Of a DNA stretch of 64,000 bases, positions 48,813 to 61,584 are shown in pieces. The notes below the pieces were generated by a model. It worked only from the letters and a program-made list of their open reading frames with translations, had not been told where the DNA came from and did no database searches. Both the position numbers and the translations under genes were made by a program. The number at the start of each line of letters is the position of its first letter. Position 1 is the stretch's first letter. Source of the DNA: Rhytidiadelphus loreus (taxonomy: Eukaryota; Streptophyta; Bryopsida; Hypnales; Hylocomiaceae); NCBI GenBank assembly GCA_947034895.1, contig OX344762.1, forward strand, positions 17,154,760 through 17,218,759, read 5' to 3'.

Positions 48813-51653
48813 TCACTCCTCTTCTTCAGCTTCCTCCAACCATTTGACGAATGGCTCGAGACCTTTGACAAAAGTTTGCCTGTCCACGATAGAAAGAAAT
48901 ATCATGAGAAAATCAGATCATGACATTGGTTCCAATCACATTGAATGAAAATACGTCAGCAATTCACCACATTCATAATCCACAGAGAGCTTCAAAGACC
49001 ACTCACCTGCCCTTAGGGTTAGACCCTTTCTTGAACCAGTTCAAAACTGTGTCCTCGGCCAAAACATCCTGGTCATACAATGCTCGAATGATCTCAGGGA
49101 AAAGCTTCATCAGCTTTGCATCCTCATAGCAATGTATCTGGATCTTGTACATTAAGTCCATCTCCAGCTTAGCAGTCGTGCAAAAAGCACCCAAAAGCTT
49201 GCCCCACTGCTTGACCTGTGCACATTGTATGAAAGCATGTAAGAGACAAGCAATCTAACTAGAGAAGCACCATCAGCAGCAAATCAGCAAGGGACGATCT
49301 ACACTAACTGTGCAGGGCAGGATCGTGCTGCGGAGACAAAAGACGTGCCCAAATAAGTGCTAGTGCACAAGACAACTAACCTGGCGAAGAGCAAGATTAG
49401 AGTTCTGCTGCTGATTCTTGCCAGACCACTGCACAGCATCCATGATGGAATCCCAGATTGTGCGAATAACATCCACATCTGGCAAGGTTGCTTCTCTTCG
49501 CTTCAGCTTTACCATCTCAATCACGTCGTTCACATTTACGTTCTCAGCAATCTGGTCCGTCATAGTTGTGCGCAACTCCTTCAGCTTCACCTCGAATACC
49601 TTCTTAGTGTTGTATTCCACCAGCACACCCAAACCTTCCTTGCTGTACACACCAACCACACATCAGCGCTGCTTCTCAACAACCAGTTACTCATTGGAAA
49701 CTACTTGCATCATGTGACAAATAAGAAAACAGGAATTCACTAAAACAAACATGGAGAGAACTCAGTTTATGCAATGGACATACTTGAAGTGTTCAGCAAA
49801 GCCCTCAATTGAACGCTTCTGCATCGGAAAAAGGTCCAGGAGACGGTCGTCCATCTTCGCACGCTTCAGAAGACTCACCAAGTCGTCCAAACTGTTCTCC
49901 ACCAAGTACACCTTGAATGTGTCAGTCACGAAGTGCAACACGATGCCCTTGGCGATCAAACTATCGCTCATCAATGCAGAGAAAATCGTTTCTGGTGGCA
50001 ATCCAGATAGCTTCTGAGAGAATGTTAAGGCAGTGAAGATGGCCAGCTTCTTGCGATCCTCAGGACCATACAACTCCTGCAAACATGAAAGTAAACAAGC
50101 AAACACACTGTGAGCACATGCCTCATTAGAACTATCAAAAGTTGTTCATGAACCGTTCTTGCTAAATTCAACCACTCGAGAAATTCGTCAGATCACGAAG
50201 CTCCTCAAAGTAAAACATGGAGTAAGGTTAATCTGCTCACCAAGGACTGCAACAGTCGCTTCATCACATTCTCAAGAGTCTTGATCATGAACGGCCGACG
50301 CCTGATGATCTTCTGCAAGAAAAGCACAATCGGAAGAATGCTCTCCCGCGTGTCCTCACAGTTCAGAACCGAGTAGGGGTGACGATCCCCTTCCTCGGGT
50401 TTGGTGGTTCCCGGCTGGTTGCGCCCTCCAGTGAAAACAACCTGGGACAAGACGGGGTGATTCATCAATCACCGCACAGGTATTCTGAACAGTGATGTAC
50501 AATTTCAAGGTTTAAAATTTAACAACAACGCACCTCGAAGAAGGTTTCCCCATATCTTGAGAAGTCGAGGTCCGAGGCATCGACATCCTTGGCGATGAGT
50601 TCCTGGACAGATTGATCATTCAAACTCTGTAAGCAAAACTAGTCATTTTCACTGAACCAACGCAGCAAACAGATCATGATAAAGAAGATGCGAAGGAGGG
50701 GAAAATACATACCAAGTCTCCTTTGTGCTCGTTGTATATTTGGACAACAGCATCTGCAAATGTTGCTGTGTCCAACGGAACTGCTATGTTCCGTTTGCGG
50801 GTTTTGATCCGCGTGCCACTGTAAACGACAGTGAAGTAATAAGTTTCACATGACTAAGCAAGACCTAGAAACGACAAAGCAGAATCTACGTAAAACAAAA
50901 GTCAAACACGTGCAAGGCAACCACAAATCATACACCTGGAAGCGTGAAAGCTACGATACTTACCCGAGGGTCGGTTTCTCCTTCGAGCTGCATACCGAGA
51001 ACACACACGCACCCGAAGAATTAGGAAGAACTGAACCAAAATGGCTAATGCATAAAAATTGACTCTAAAATCTAGATTATCCGGAAGAATCGTACTTCAT
51101 TAATCCCTAATCACCGTGACGAATATTCGTTCAGACGAAAAGACCTAATCATCCAACAGTACAAGGAACCCTAGATTGTATTCCCCAAATCAGAGCTATC
51201 CCTTGAGATCGAATTACGAAGATCCAGACCGAGAATCTCAAAACACAAACGGCATGCATCGCAATCTAAGTTAGCATCCTCTTAGTGTACGGATCGCATC
51301 ACCTACAGTGAAAGAGTACATTAGTAGACATGTCGCAAGCGTGACCCCTGACAAAGTTCCCGTGAATGAATAGAACTAAGAAAGAAGACTCCTCTCGCAA
51401 TATTAAGCAATCAAGCACCATAAACATTGCCTGGAACAAGGACACAACAGACAGGAAGAAGCCCGAAAGGGTACAAAACCAAATCACGACCTTGGAAATG
51501 GATCCGAGGGCAGAAACTACAAAAAACGGTCATGAATAGCAAACTACAAAGACTCACAACCAACACGATCACACAAGAAACCCATTTCCGAAGCAAGCTT
51601 CGCAACAAGCACCGAGAAGAGGAAGCGCCATCCCGAAGCCCTAGTTACCTCAT
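48813..51653 (-). CDS. BZW/eIF5-mimic (W2 domain) protein, copy 2
   Basis: Nine coding exons (51649-51653, 50964-50987, 50713-50818, 50534-50602, 50241-50441, 49784-50076, 49381-49642, 49007-49215, 48813-48879) match copy 1 in every exon length and phase and give 411 residues ending EEAEEEE. The domain order is as in copy 1: Lys/Arg-rich N-terminus, MIF4G/HEAT-like middle, C-terminal W2 domain with an acidic tail. Most differences are conservative (IDGSELDF to VDASDLDF, ELFGPEDR to ELYGPEDR, ARLEMD to KLEMD-type changes). Most introns have diverged and are shorter than in copy 1, but part of intron 6 and the adjoining exon 6 are identical between the two. Both copies look intact, so both are probably functional. 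Confidence 0.95.
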
Positions 51654-52140
51654 AAACTGAAGCGGGCGAACGCAAGGGGTGGAAAAGGAAAGGGGAGTCG
51701 GAGAGAGCACGTCCTGCAGATGGAAGACGCAGCAGCGCCGGCGATGAAGCTAAAAAACTTACGAACTTCGAATGGCGACAAGAGCTGGCTAGAGCAGCAG
51801 CAGCGACATGGAAAACTCTAAAAGTGAGTGCGTCAGAGGGGGATTACTGGCGAGGAAGAGACGAAGCTGGGCTGGCCTTCCTTCTTCTATGGTTCGACGA
51901 CGCCCACCGCGGGCAAGCGCGCGTACGACCGCGCTCGCGAGTGCGCGGGGAACGGCGTTGGACGGTTTCACAGGGAGGGTCCCATTCATTATTTTCCGTT
52001 TGGTCAAACGTGTGACCTGGCTTTAGTTTCATTATTAATGGCCTCGCGGCATGTGACTGAGGAAGTACTGAACCCCTTCCCCATGTTCCCACTTGTCCTG
52101 CTTTTCAAATTCACGACGGATAGGGTACAATCAAGCTCTT
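51654..52140 (-). promoter_or_regulatory. Probable leader and promoter of BZW copy 2
   Basis: A GC-rich block with CpG-dense stretches (about 51880-51960) lies directly upstream of the ATG. Overlapping frames on both strands are compositional rather than coding. No clear TATA box was fixed. Confidence 0.4.
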
Positions 52141-52499
52141 AATCAAAAAGAGTGCCCCTTTGGTAATAAATAATAAATATATATGTATGTTCATTCTAGA
52201 ATGTGTGAATGTAGGATATTGAAATTAGGGCTACTTTCATTTTGAACTCTAATAAAAAAAATTTTAAACATTTTTTAAAACATCATTTTTAAGTCAAGTA
52301 TTTTTAAGTCATCTATGTTGAGCCAAGTTTTACATTTGTGCGACCAAAACATCATATTTTGAGTTTAGTATTGATATTATTATGGTTGTTTGACAAATCT
52401 TCTCAATCAATTGATCATCAACTAATTACTAGTGTAGAGATATTGAAAAAATAGTTTTGTCTAATTATAATAAAATAATTATAATTCATTTTTTTAAAG

Positions 52500-53629
52500 A
52501 GATTAAGAGTTGCAAACTTGTTAAACAAAAGATATGAAGGGATATAGAATAATAATACTAGAGTCTTAATGGACGAGGTTGGCCACAATTCCCAAAGGCA
52601 ATATTCAATGGAGCTCTAGTAGACGAGGTTGGATAAGGACTAATTTGCTAGAATTCTAAGCGACACTATTGCATACATGTGTAGTAAATTGATTTCTAAA
52701 CATTGATATCGCAAGGAGATCTTGCATACTAGGACAAACCGTATGCTTTAGAGGACAATGTCAATCATACTTCTAAATATCAATATCACAAAGAGATCTA
52801 GTATACTAGGACAGATTGTAACATTTTAAAAGGTGACTTTAGTCAAAGTTCCAAATATCAATGTCACGAGGAGATCTATTATACTAGAACTGACTATAAT
52901 ACTTTGAAGAATGACACAAGTCAAAGTTCCAAACATCAATATCGTGAAGAGATCTGTCATACTAGGACTGACTATAACACTTTGAAGAATGACGCCAAGT
53001 CAAAGTTCCAAACATCAATATCGTGAAGAGATTTGTCATACTAGGACTAACTATAACACATTGAAGAATGACGCCAAGTCAAAGTTCCAAACATCAATAT
53101 TTCAAAGATGCCTAGTATACTTGGATAGACCTTAGCGTTTTAAAAGACAACTTCAGTCAAAGTTCTAAGCACCAATATCACAAGGAAGATCTATCATATT
53201 ATGACAGACTACAACGCTTTAAGGGATAATGTCAATAAAAGTTCCAAACATCAATATTATGAGAAGATATAGCACAATACGACAAACTATAGGACTTTAA
53301 AAGTTTCAAACATCAATATCACAAGGAGATCTAGCATACTAGGACTAACTGTAGCGCTTTTTTAGAATGGTGTTAGTGAAAATCACAAACATCAATATCA
53401 CAAAGATACCTAGTATACTAAGACAAACCGTAGCCTTTTAAAAGGCAACTTTAGCCAATGTTTTAAGCATCAATATTAGAAGGAAATTTATCATACTAGG
53501 ATAGACTATAGCATTTTAAGGGATGACATTAGTAAAAGTTCCAATCAACAATCTCATGAGGATATCTAACAAAGAGATACTAATAGAGAGATTAAGAGTC
53601 GCAACCTTGCTAAATAATAGATTAAAGGG

Positions 53630-53711
<82 letters not shown>

Positions 53712-54720
53712 GTAGAGCCTTAAGTAATGACTAATTTGCCAGAGTCCACTATCATATACACGTGTAGTGGACAAATTTCTAAACATCTATATCACAAGGA
53801 GATCTTGCATACTAGGACAAACCGTATGCTGTAGAGGAAAATGTCAATCATAGTTTTAAATATCAATATCACAAGGAGATTTAGCATACTAGGACTGTAG
53901 CATTTTAAAAGGTGACTTTAGTCAGAGTTCCAAACATCAATATCTAGAGGAGATTTAGCATACTAGAATTTGATTGTAGCTCTTTGAAGAATGACGTCAA
54001 TCAAAGTTCCAAACATCAATATTACAAATATACCTGGCATACTTGGATAAACCACAGTGTTTTAAAAGGTGACTTCAATCAAAGTTCTAAACATCAATAT
54101 CATGAGGAAGAGCTAGCATACTATGACAAACTGTAGTGCTTTAAGGAATATATATCACAAAGTTAAATTCTAAACATAAATATCACAAAGAGATCTAGCA
54201 TACTATGACAGACTATAATAGTGCTTCAAAGAATGATGTCAATAAAAGTTCCAAACATCAATATCACAAAGAGATCTAGCATACTCGGACTAACCATAGC
54301 ACTTTAAAGAATGACGTTAGTTAGAGTTACAAACATCAATATTACAAAGATATCTAGTATACTAAAACAGACTAGAGCGTTTGAAAAGGTGACTTCAATC
54401 AAAGTTTTAAATATCAATATTACAAGGAGATTTAGCATACTAGGACACATTGTAGTGCTTCAAAGGATGATGTTAGTAAGAGTTCCAAACAACAATATCA
54501 TGAGGATATCTAACAGACTTGAACTAATAGAGCTTTAGAAGACAAGGTGGATAAAGTTCTAAAAGGCAATATTATGAAGAGATTTTTCAGACTTTGATTG
54601 GTAGATCTTTAGAGGATAAGGTTAATAAAGTTCCTAAAAGCGATATTATGAAGAGATCTTGTGAACTTTGATTGGTAGAGTTTTAAATAATAAGGTTGAT
54701 CAAAGTTCTAAGAGGCATCA
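52500..54720. repeat. Satellite of 78-79 bp monomers in about 1.1 kb higher-order units
   Basis: CATCAATATCACAAGGAGAT and close variants recur at about 52701, 52780, 52857, 52934, 53013, 53092, 53171, 53249, 53311, 53390 and 53468, giving 78-79 bp spacing with one 62-bp short unit. A second block from about 53590 repeats the same opening (ATTAAGAGTCGCAACCTTGC, then TTGCATACTAGGACAAACCG), so about 13 monomers form a higher-order unit of about 1.09 kb present twice. Diverged monomers cap both edges. It is non-coding. Confidence 0.9.
53635..53711 (+). repeat. AAT trinucleotide microsatellite inside the satellite
   Basis: About 25 uninterrupted TAA/AAT units in the second higher-order unit. The first unit has only a seed (AATAATAATA near 52548) at the equivalent place. 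Confidence 0.95.
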
Positions 54721-55552
54721 TCTTGCAAACCTCTAATAGATTAGATTTTGGGTGTTCTTCAAACAAATTCAAGGGTGAAGTTTTTTGTGAATTGAATATG
54801 ATAATTTAAATACTTTTTTACAAGAATGGTTACAATTTCCTTTTGAAATATTTATATTATTTTTTTAAACAATTATTAAAATATATAACATTTATTAGCT
54901 CAATGAAAAATGCAATGAGCCATGTATTTGTATCAACAAACTTCAATCAAAAAATTAGATTTTAGTTTGTCAGTAGTTTGTGATTTATCTTAAAGATTTT
55001 GAATTTCAAAACTCTTCATTTAATAATTGCTTGACCTAAATCTATCCAAACTTTGATTGTACACATAATCCATGTTTAATCCAATACTTCAGGAGATATT
55101 AAAATTTTGACTTACAAAAAATTCATTTCCAAGCACATTCCAAAAAAATTATCAAAAAAGTTATAGTAGGAAAGAAGCATTTCAAATAGACTAATAGTAC
55201 ATAATAATTTATTTAAAGAACTAAGAGCCTTCAAATTTTTCTTTTGAAAATCTTTATTTTTTTAATGTTTAAATACACTAACCATTTGTAATTCTTTTCA
55301 CATGAAATTATGCTACAATTCTAATTTTAACAAAAAATTGATGATAACTGAAGGTTAGAATTTTAAAACCATCTAAAATTAATTTCAACATTGAGATTAG
55401 TTTTCTATATTCATTTATGATTTTGGAGTATATTGACAATCACATCATGTAACATCTAGTGCACAAGGACAAAAAATAAGGTATGCATTCACCTTTAAAT
55501 AAATGTTTATAATAAAATTCATCATATTTTTCTTTCAAAATTTCATATTTAA

Positions 55553-56459
55553 CCCCTAAAGAACAAAAGCCTTTTTTTGCCAAGAAACACTCAAAACTGC
55601 CATTTCTATAGCAAAGAGTAAAAAAATTTGAAAATTGTTTTTTTTGCACATTTAACTGTAGGATCTTATACCTAACTAGTATGAAAATGTGTGGGAAAAA
55701 AATCAAAATTTTTGACCACACAGATTGCAAGGTATCTACATTTAAAGTGAAAAAAACAGTTTTTTCAACACATTGCGGGACTATATTATTTGACTTTGAA
55801 CCCTTAACTTAAATTTTTTGTACTACAAAGTTTTAAACTTTAAATCTTTATAGTGGAGAATTGAGTTAGAGTCTAGAAAAGAAAAGATTTTTTTTTTAAA
55901 CTTAATTTTTATTCTTTAAAAAATTGTTAAATAGAAGTAGGTATAAGATAGAAGGAAAATCAAAATTATTAATATCTCTAAGATGGAATTAAAATGCACT
56001 AATCCCAATGGTGAGATTATTCTAGAAAAAAAACTAAACCATGCGGACCTATTTTTTGGAAAAATTATAAGAATTGCATTAAGAAATAAATCTTACAAGT
56101 TATTTTTTCAAGAAGATGCTCTAATTGCATGAAAAACAAGATTGTCCATGACTTTCTCATAACAAATCCAAATGGAATGAATCAAAGATTTTTATGTAGA
56201 CAAAAATATATTCTATGAGAAAAAAAAATTAATTCAAATTTTTGAATTTCTTTTTATTGCCCCCTCTTCCTTGTTTTTAGCTTATTTGGGCATAACTTTT
56301 GTTCCCGGGCATTGATTGAAAAAATATAGTATTCCTATGAAGCTAATCAATTTTTCTATCTTTCTAAAAAGTTTTAAAAAATAAAGACAAAAATTGAGAC
56401 CATAGGTACCTACCCCAAATACCAATTGTCTCCTGAAGGGACAAATGGTCCTTTAGGGG
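55553..56459. mobile_element. TTAA-flanked DNA element, family M3, copy Y
   Basis: The 907-bp element starts CCCCTAAAGAACAAAAGCC and ends with the inverted CCCCTAAAGGACCATTTG. TTAA flanks both ends (55549-55552 and 56460-56463). It shares interior blocks with copy X. No transposase frame. Confidence 0.65.
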
Positions 56460-56463
56460 TTAA

Positions 56464-59260
56464 AATAAATTCCTAAAGGACGTGGTGTGTTCACCTAGAA
56501 AAATTGTCAAAATTGCCATTTGTCAATACTTTAATCAAAATTGGAATTTAAAATCTATTTTTTCAATTTCAATCATTCTTAAATGTAATAAACTATTATG
56601 ACAATCTTTGGAAAAAATTTAGCATATTTTATCGCACCAATGCAAAATTACAATGTATGAAGAGAGTAGATTTTCTTGAATTTTCAACCCTATCTAACTA
56701 AGTCAATACTTAAGCCCTCTTTATGAGAGATTTTGGCTCTACTCACAATTGAACCTCTAGTTGTATGTTAAATATAAGGTAGTTTGTTTGTTATGGTGAA
56801 ATCTTTAGAACCATGTGTCCCCTGATCATTTTCATGCTACCGTTAGAAAGCTCTCTTGTGACAAGGGGTGCATGGACTTTGTTTCATGGCATTAAGACAT
56901 ATGGTGTGAAAGTTATGGATTATTAAATTTCAAAAACAAATAAGATGTAAACCTTGTCCCAATAGGGTTAGAAGAGTTTGACTTGTCTTGGAACTAGCCT
57001 TAAGTTATAGTGAGATTTTTGCAATAGGTAGATTTTTCATTAGGGACTTAGTAGTAGTAGTCTTAGAAAATAGGAAGAGTCTAAACATAGTGTGTCCTTT
57101 GAGGTTAAATGCAACAAACCAAATAGTATATAATAGTGTTTATATTCATTAAACCACATTATAAATAAATTAAATGAACTAATCTACTACTAAAATTTGC
57201 ATTTTATTTTATAATACAAAATTCCATAAAAATTTGATGCAAATTTTATCTCAACAATGAAATCAGTTAACCTCAACCTTTGTCATTGTCTCAAACCAAA
57301 TTTCAAATAAGTTGAAGGGGAACTCCATTTCTTGTTCTAAATGTCATGTGTATCATTAGTCAAATACCTTGGAAGAATTTTATCCATCATTTTATCCATC
57401 TTCATTATTAGTGTAAGAATTTGACTCCAACTTAGGTGAAATCTATCTACAATTTAACAAAATGTGCTTGTTAGAATTGTAAATTTATATCACTTTGATA
57501 TTATTTATGGAATCAAAAGCATATACTATCCTACCTTAAATTTAGAGCAAGGTTGGTACCTCGATACCAAGAATTTTTTTTTCCTCAAATAAAGTTTGCT
57601 AAAAATACCATTTTTCTGCCAATACTATTTTTTTTACTATAATTATTTTTTTGAAAAAATATTTTTTCTTAAATTTTGACATTTATTATTATAATTGTTT
57701 TCCATTGAACCTAGCAATATTGAACTACAATTGAACTATGCAATTGAACTACAATGTTTGATCAATATATAATAATGTAAAATTATTATATTTTGAAAAA
57801 ATAATACATGTTACGTCAAATAATCACCTAAAAGATTGAATTTATATTTTTCAAACATGTTATATGTGTCACTTATTATCATTATTCTATAGATAGATGG
57901 TTATGTATTTGGTAGTTGTGTCAAAGACTAAAGTGGAAATGCCTCTATAGTATTGTCATCACATATTTTATTTTATTTTCTCTCATTTTTCTAGATCAAT
58001 TCTTTTTTCAATATTGTTTACTACACATAGTATTGACTTCTATCAATAATATTGGAAAATATGAATTTTAGTATATTTATATGAAACATATTGAAATATG
58101 AGTAAAATTATAAACTTATTCACAAAGAACTACAAATGGATGGCAATGCAATTTTTTTATTCAAATTTACAGAGATGACTCTATAGTATTGCAGTAGAAT
58201 TTTTAAAATTTTGTTCTTACCAAGAATTCAAATTTCTCTATTCACATTTCCTAAATGCATATGTTGGATAGCTTTTTTTCATTATTGATGTTAAAAGATA
58301 GAGATTATAGTATAGTTATATGAAAAATACTCAAATGTAAAGATAATTGTAATTTTACATTTACAATACTAAGTTATATGTGTAATGCAATTACTGCATC
58401 TTTTGAGTACATTGTGAGGAAATGCTCAAGGAAATGTCAATTTTCAACCAAAATGTTGTGGATTTTCAAAGGGGCGTCTTCGTGACAACTTTCCATTCAT
58501 TGGTAATTTTTCCAAAAGGGGTACAAATTGTCACCCAATGACCTACCCACCTAGTTACCTTGTCTCCACTTAGTTAGCCCCCCTTTGTATTTTTGGTAGG
58601 TAGTTTTGCCACCATTCAATAAAAGTTATTTCATTTATATATCTCTGTATTCATATCTTGTATTCCATACACATATATGAAGTTTGTCTATATATCATGT
58701 ATTCTATATCCTCAGTCCATATACATATATGTATCCAATGGCCAAGATCATTTCCGATCAACGGTGAATGTTTTTTGAAGATCAACGACATCGGAGAAAG
58801 GGGAAATTTTTTTCTTGAAAGATATCAATGGCTCTCGATTTTTCCGGAGAAAAAGGAGGGAGGAGAAAATAGATGTTCACATCTTTTTGGTACATTGTTA
58901 TATACTCATCTATCTATGCTAAATATTCTCATTAGGTTGCCTTCCTTATTTGGTTGTCCAATCTAAAGGAAAGGTACATGATAAAAATATAGATTTCAAA
59001 ATCTACAATATTGATATATAATAGAAATTGAAAAGTATCTTATTCATCATTTTATTGATTACTTTAATTAGTGTGAAATGTAAAGAAAATAGTGTAGAGC
59101 AATGTAATGAGAATATTTGGTGTAGTGCACTAATAGATAACATTGCAACCAAAACAACAGAAAATTGTTGTTTGTTGATTTTTTTTGTTTAAACAAATCC
59201 AAAAATATAAAATTATTTTTCTTTAATTTTTAATCTTTTTTGGTATTTGTCCAAAAAATT
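56464..59260. other. AT-rich intergenic DNA
   Basis: No gene supported. A block at about 58480-58960 has a polyadenylation-like AATAAA (58617) and repeated TACACATATATG motifs that could be an old LTR, but no primer site or boundary could be fixed. Confidence 0.4.
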
Positions 59261-59271
59261 TGCACAACCCT

Positions 59272-59345
59272 CATGAGGTTTGAACCTTGAACCTTATAGC
59301 TAAAGTCTCCAGTTCTTACCATTACACCATTCAAAGGACACCTTT
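59272..59345 (-). mobile_element. tRNA-like module, probable SINE head
   Basis: On the minus strand an A-box-like TGGTGTAATGGTAAGA (59315-59330) is followed about 40 bp later by a B-box-like GGTTCAAACCTC (59275-59286), the internal RNA polymerase III promoter arrangement. The acceptor stem does not pair well, so it is not a functional tRNA gene. The downstream A-rich tail fits a tRNA-derived SINE. Target duplications were not found. Confidence 0.5.
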
Positions 59346-59412
59346 TATTTAAATGGTGTTGAATTTTATTTAACTATTCTTTTAAAATTATTTTTTGTTT
59401 GCTTTGTAAACT

Positions 59413-59763
59413 TAGCAGACTTTGGGGGCCATTTTGGCATAGTAGAACAACTTTTTTCAAAAAACTTTGAACTTAGAGAAGTTGCAAATTCAAGTTCATT
59501 TTCATTTTCAAAAAGTCTTTTGAGATTTAGAGACTTCAATCAAAAGTTATGGAAGAAATTTAGAGAGTTTTTTTGGAAATGTCCAACAAAATGTCCTTTT
59601 CAACCCCTATCTAAACTGAGCTTATGACTTTTGATTAGAGTCTCAAAATCTCAAACGGGATTTTGCAGATGAAAGTTAGCTTCATTTTACAGCTTTTCTT
59701 AAATCAAAGTTTTTTGAAAAAAATTATTTTACTATGCCAAAATGGCCGCCAAAGTTTGCTGAC
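59413..59763. mobile_element. Foldback element with arms of about 140 bp
   Basis: The left arm (59413-59552) and right arm (59621-59763) are inverted copies with scattered mismatches. GGCCATTTTGGCATAGTA is exact in both, followed by TTTTTTCAAAAAACTTTGA. The spacer is 68 bp. It is non-coding, and its transcript would fold into a long hairpin. Confidence 0.85.
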
Positions 59764-61580
59764 TTTAACCCCTCAAAGCCAATTGTCTAGTACCCTCCAA
59801 GAAGTCTTGCAACTCCACTATGAAATGTAATAAGAAATTAGTAGAACAAATTTTTCAAAATTATAATTAGGTTTGGCAAACTAATTAAACCATCATGCTT
59901 AAATATATAGAAGTAGTCATAATACAAGGGTAAAATATAATTATAATTTTGAAGTATCTATTTAATAAAATTTGGGAAGGCAACACCTTGACATTAATTT
60001 CTCTCTAATGTAAAGTTTTTCTTAGGTAATGTGAATTTTTCCACAAAGTGAAATGAGCACATTGATGTTTTTTAAATGTTTCTAGCAACAATAAACTTTG
60101 AAAAATTCATCACCAATATTTTTCAATCAATTAATAGGTAACACAATGAAAAGCACGCAAATTTTTTATTTAAAATGGAAATTTTATTTTTTGAAATTGA
60201 AATTTGGTTTGTTGATCATGACTACATAAAATGATATTAATTTTGTAAGATAGATTTGATAGTATATTCTTAGAAGGATAGAATATTCTTCGATCATGCC
60301 ACCCAACAATCTTTGTAAGGAGTCAAAAAAGTCAAATGGTGGTGGTGAAATTGAATAACTAAAGTTTGAGATTTGGACAAAGGCAATCTTAAGATTTTTG
60401 ATATTACACTAATAATTATATCATTTGATGATTGGTCTTATTTCAAAATTCCAAATTGTTCCTCATCAAACCCTTAACACCTAAATGCCTAAGGCTTTTT
60501 TTGAGTTTTTTGGAATTTGCTCTATATTGAACAAAATAACAACATTTTGATAAATTTCATCAATGTTTTTTGAATTGTAACCATACAAATTCAAAATAGA
60601 CATATTAGAGATTACATGGGAGAAGAAAACACAACAATATCACTTATGGATTGAAAGATTATAATGTTTGATAGAATATTCTTAAAATATAATTAGATTC
60701 TAAAAAGATTCCAAGAAGATTTAATATTCTTTAAAATTCTATTGATTTGATCATTGCACTACTCAAATCAACAGAAAGTAGGCACCATTTTGTTAATTTT
60801 CATAGAAAGTTTAAAAATAAGTAAAAATTGTCATTCCCATGCCCCAAACAATATGAATCAATTGATTTTCAATTGTTTTGGTCATGGTTTTCTAGTAGTG
60901 CTGACACTACTTTTAAAGTACAAATAAGTTCAAATTGCTATCTCACATACAATTATTATTTGGCATGTTTTAAATGTTGACAAATCATATGTCTATTCAA
61001 CATCAACTACTAAAACTTTGACTTGTGAAATATTTTGCATATAATAATCAAAAGAGTCATTATTTAATTTTGATGTATCGGACTTTTTTCCAATTGTCAA
61101 GTGAAACATATAAAAATTAGTCTAGTTTAATATTTAAAATAAACCAACAAGTAAAGTGGTAATTAATTTTTGATCTCTGCACCTTATTAGAAATGGACAA
61201 TAAAAGTGAGTGCCATTAGCCCCTAAGCACTTCATAGTCGATATTTGAGAATAGAGTGTTTCAAGGCAATATTTTGTCCAAATAACTTCTCATTCATCCA
61301 AAGAATACTTGAATAGTAAAAAGATAACCTTTCTTTTATAAATAATAGCTACACTACAAAAGGCTATATCCTTGTAACACTTGTCTCTTTTTCACAAAGT
61401 TCCTCACATATAGCTTCTTTCAATGCAAAGCTTCCTCCACTTTGGTTCAAATATTCTGGAAAATTTCATGAAATCAAGATAAATAATGTATTTGGTCAGA
61501 CATTTGACCCAAGGTGTTGACAAAAATTCAAAAAAGGATTCAAGTGCTAAAGAGTTGAGTGTTGGATGGTGATGCAGTTG
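59764..61580. other. AT-rich intergenic DNA
   Basis: No gene supported. TTAACCCCTCAAAGCC (59765) and TTAACACCTAAATGCC (about 60475) resemble M3 left ends without visible partners. Confidence 0.4.
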
Positions 61581-61584
61581 TCTC

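Noticed and set aside
53523..53723. Frame ending in a poly-Ile run
   Set aside because: It is a translation of the AAT microsatellite within the satellite.
52500..54720. CRISPR-like array
   Set aside because: The monomers are contiguous and degenerate with no unique spacers, and the genome is a plant's.
58658..58966. 102-codon plus-strand frame
   Set aside because: AT-rich with TATATG repeats; possibly part of an old LTR, and no protein family is evident.
59272..59345. Functional tRNA gene
   Set aside because: The boxes are present, but the acceptor and anticodon stems do not pair into a proper cloverleaf.
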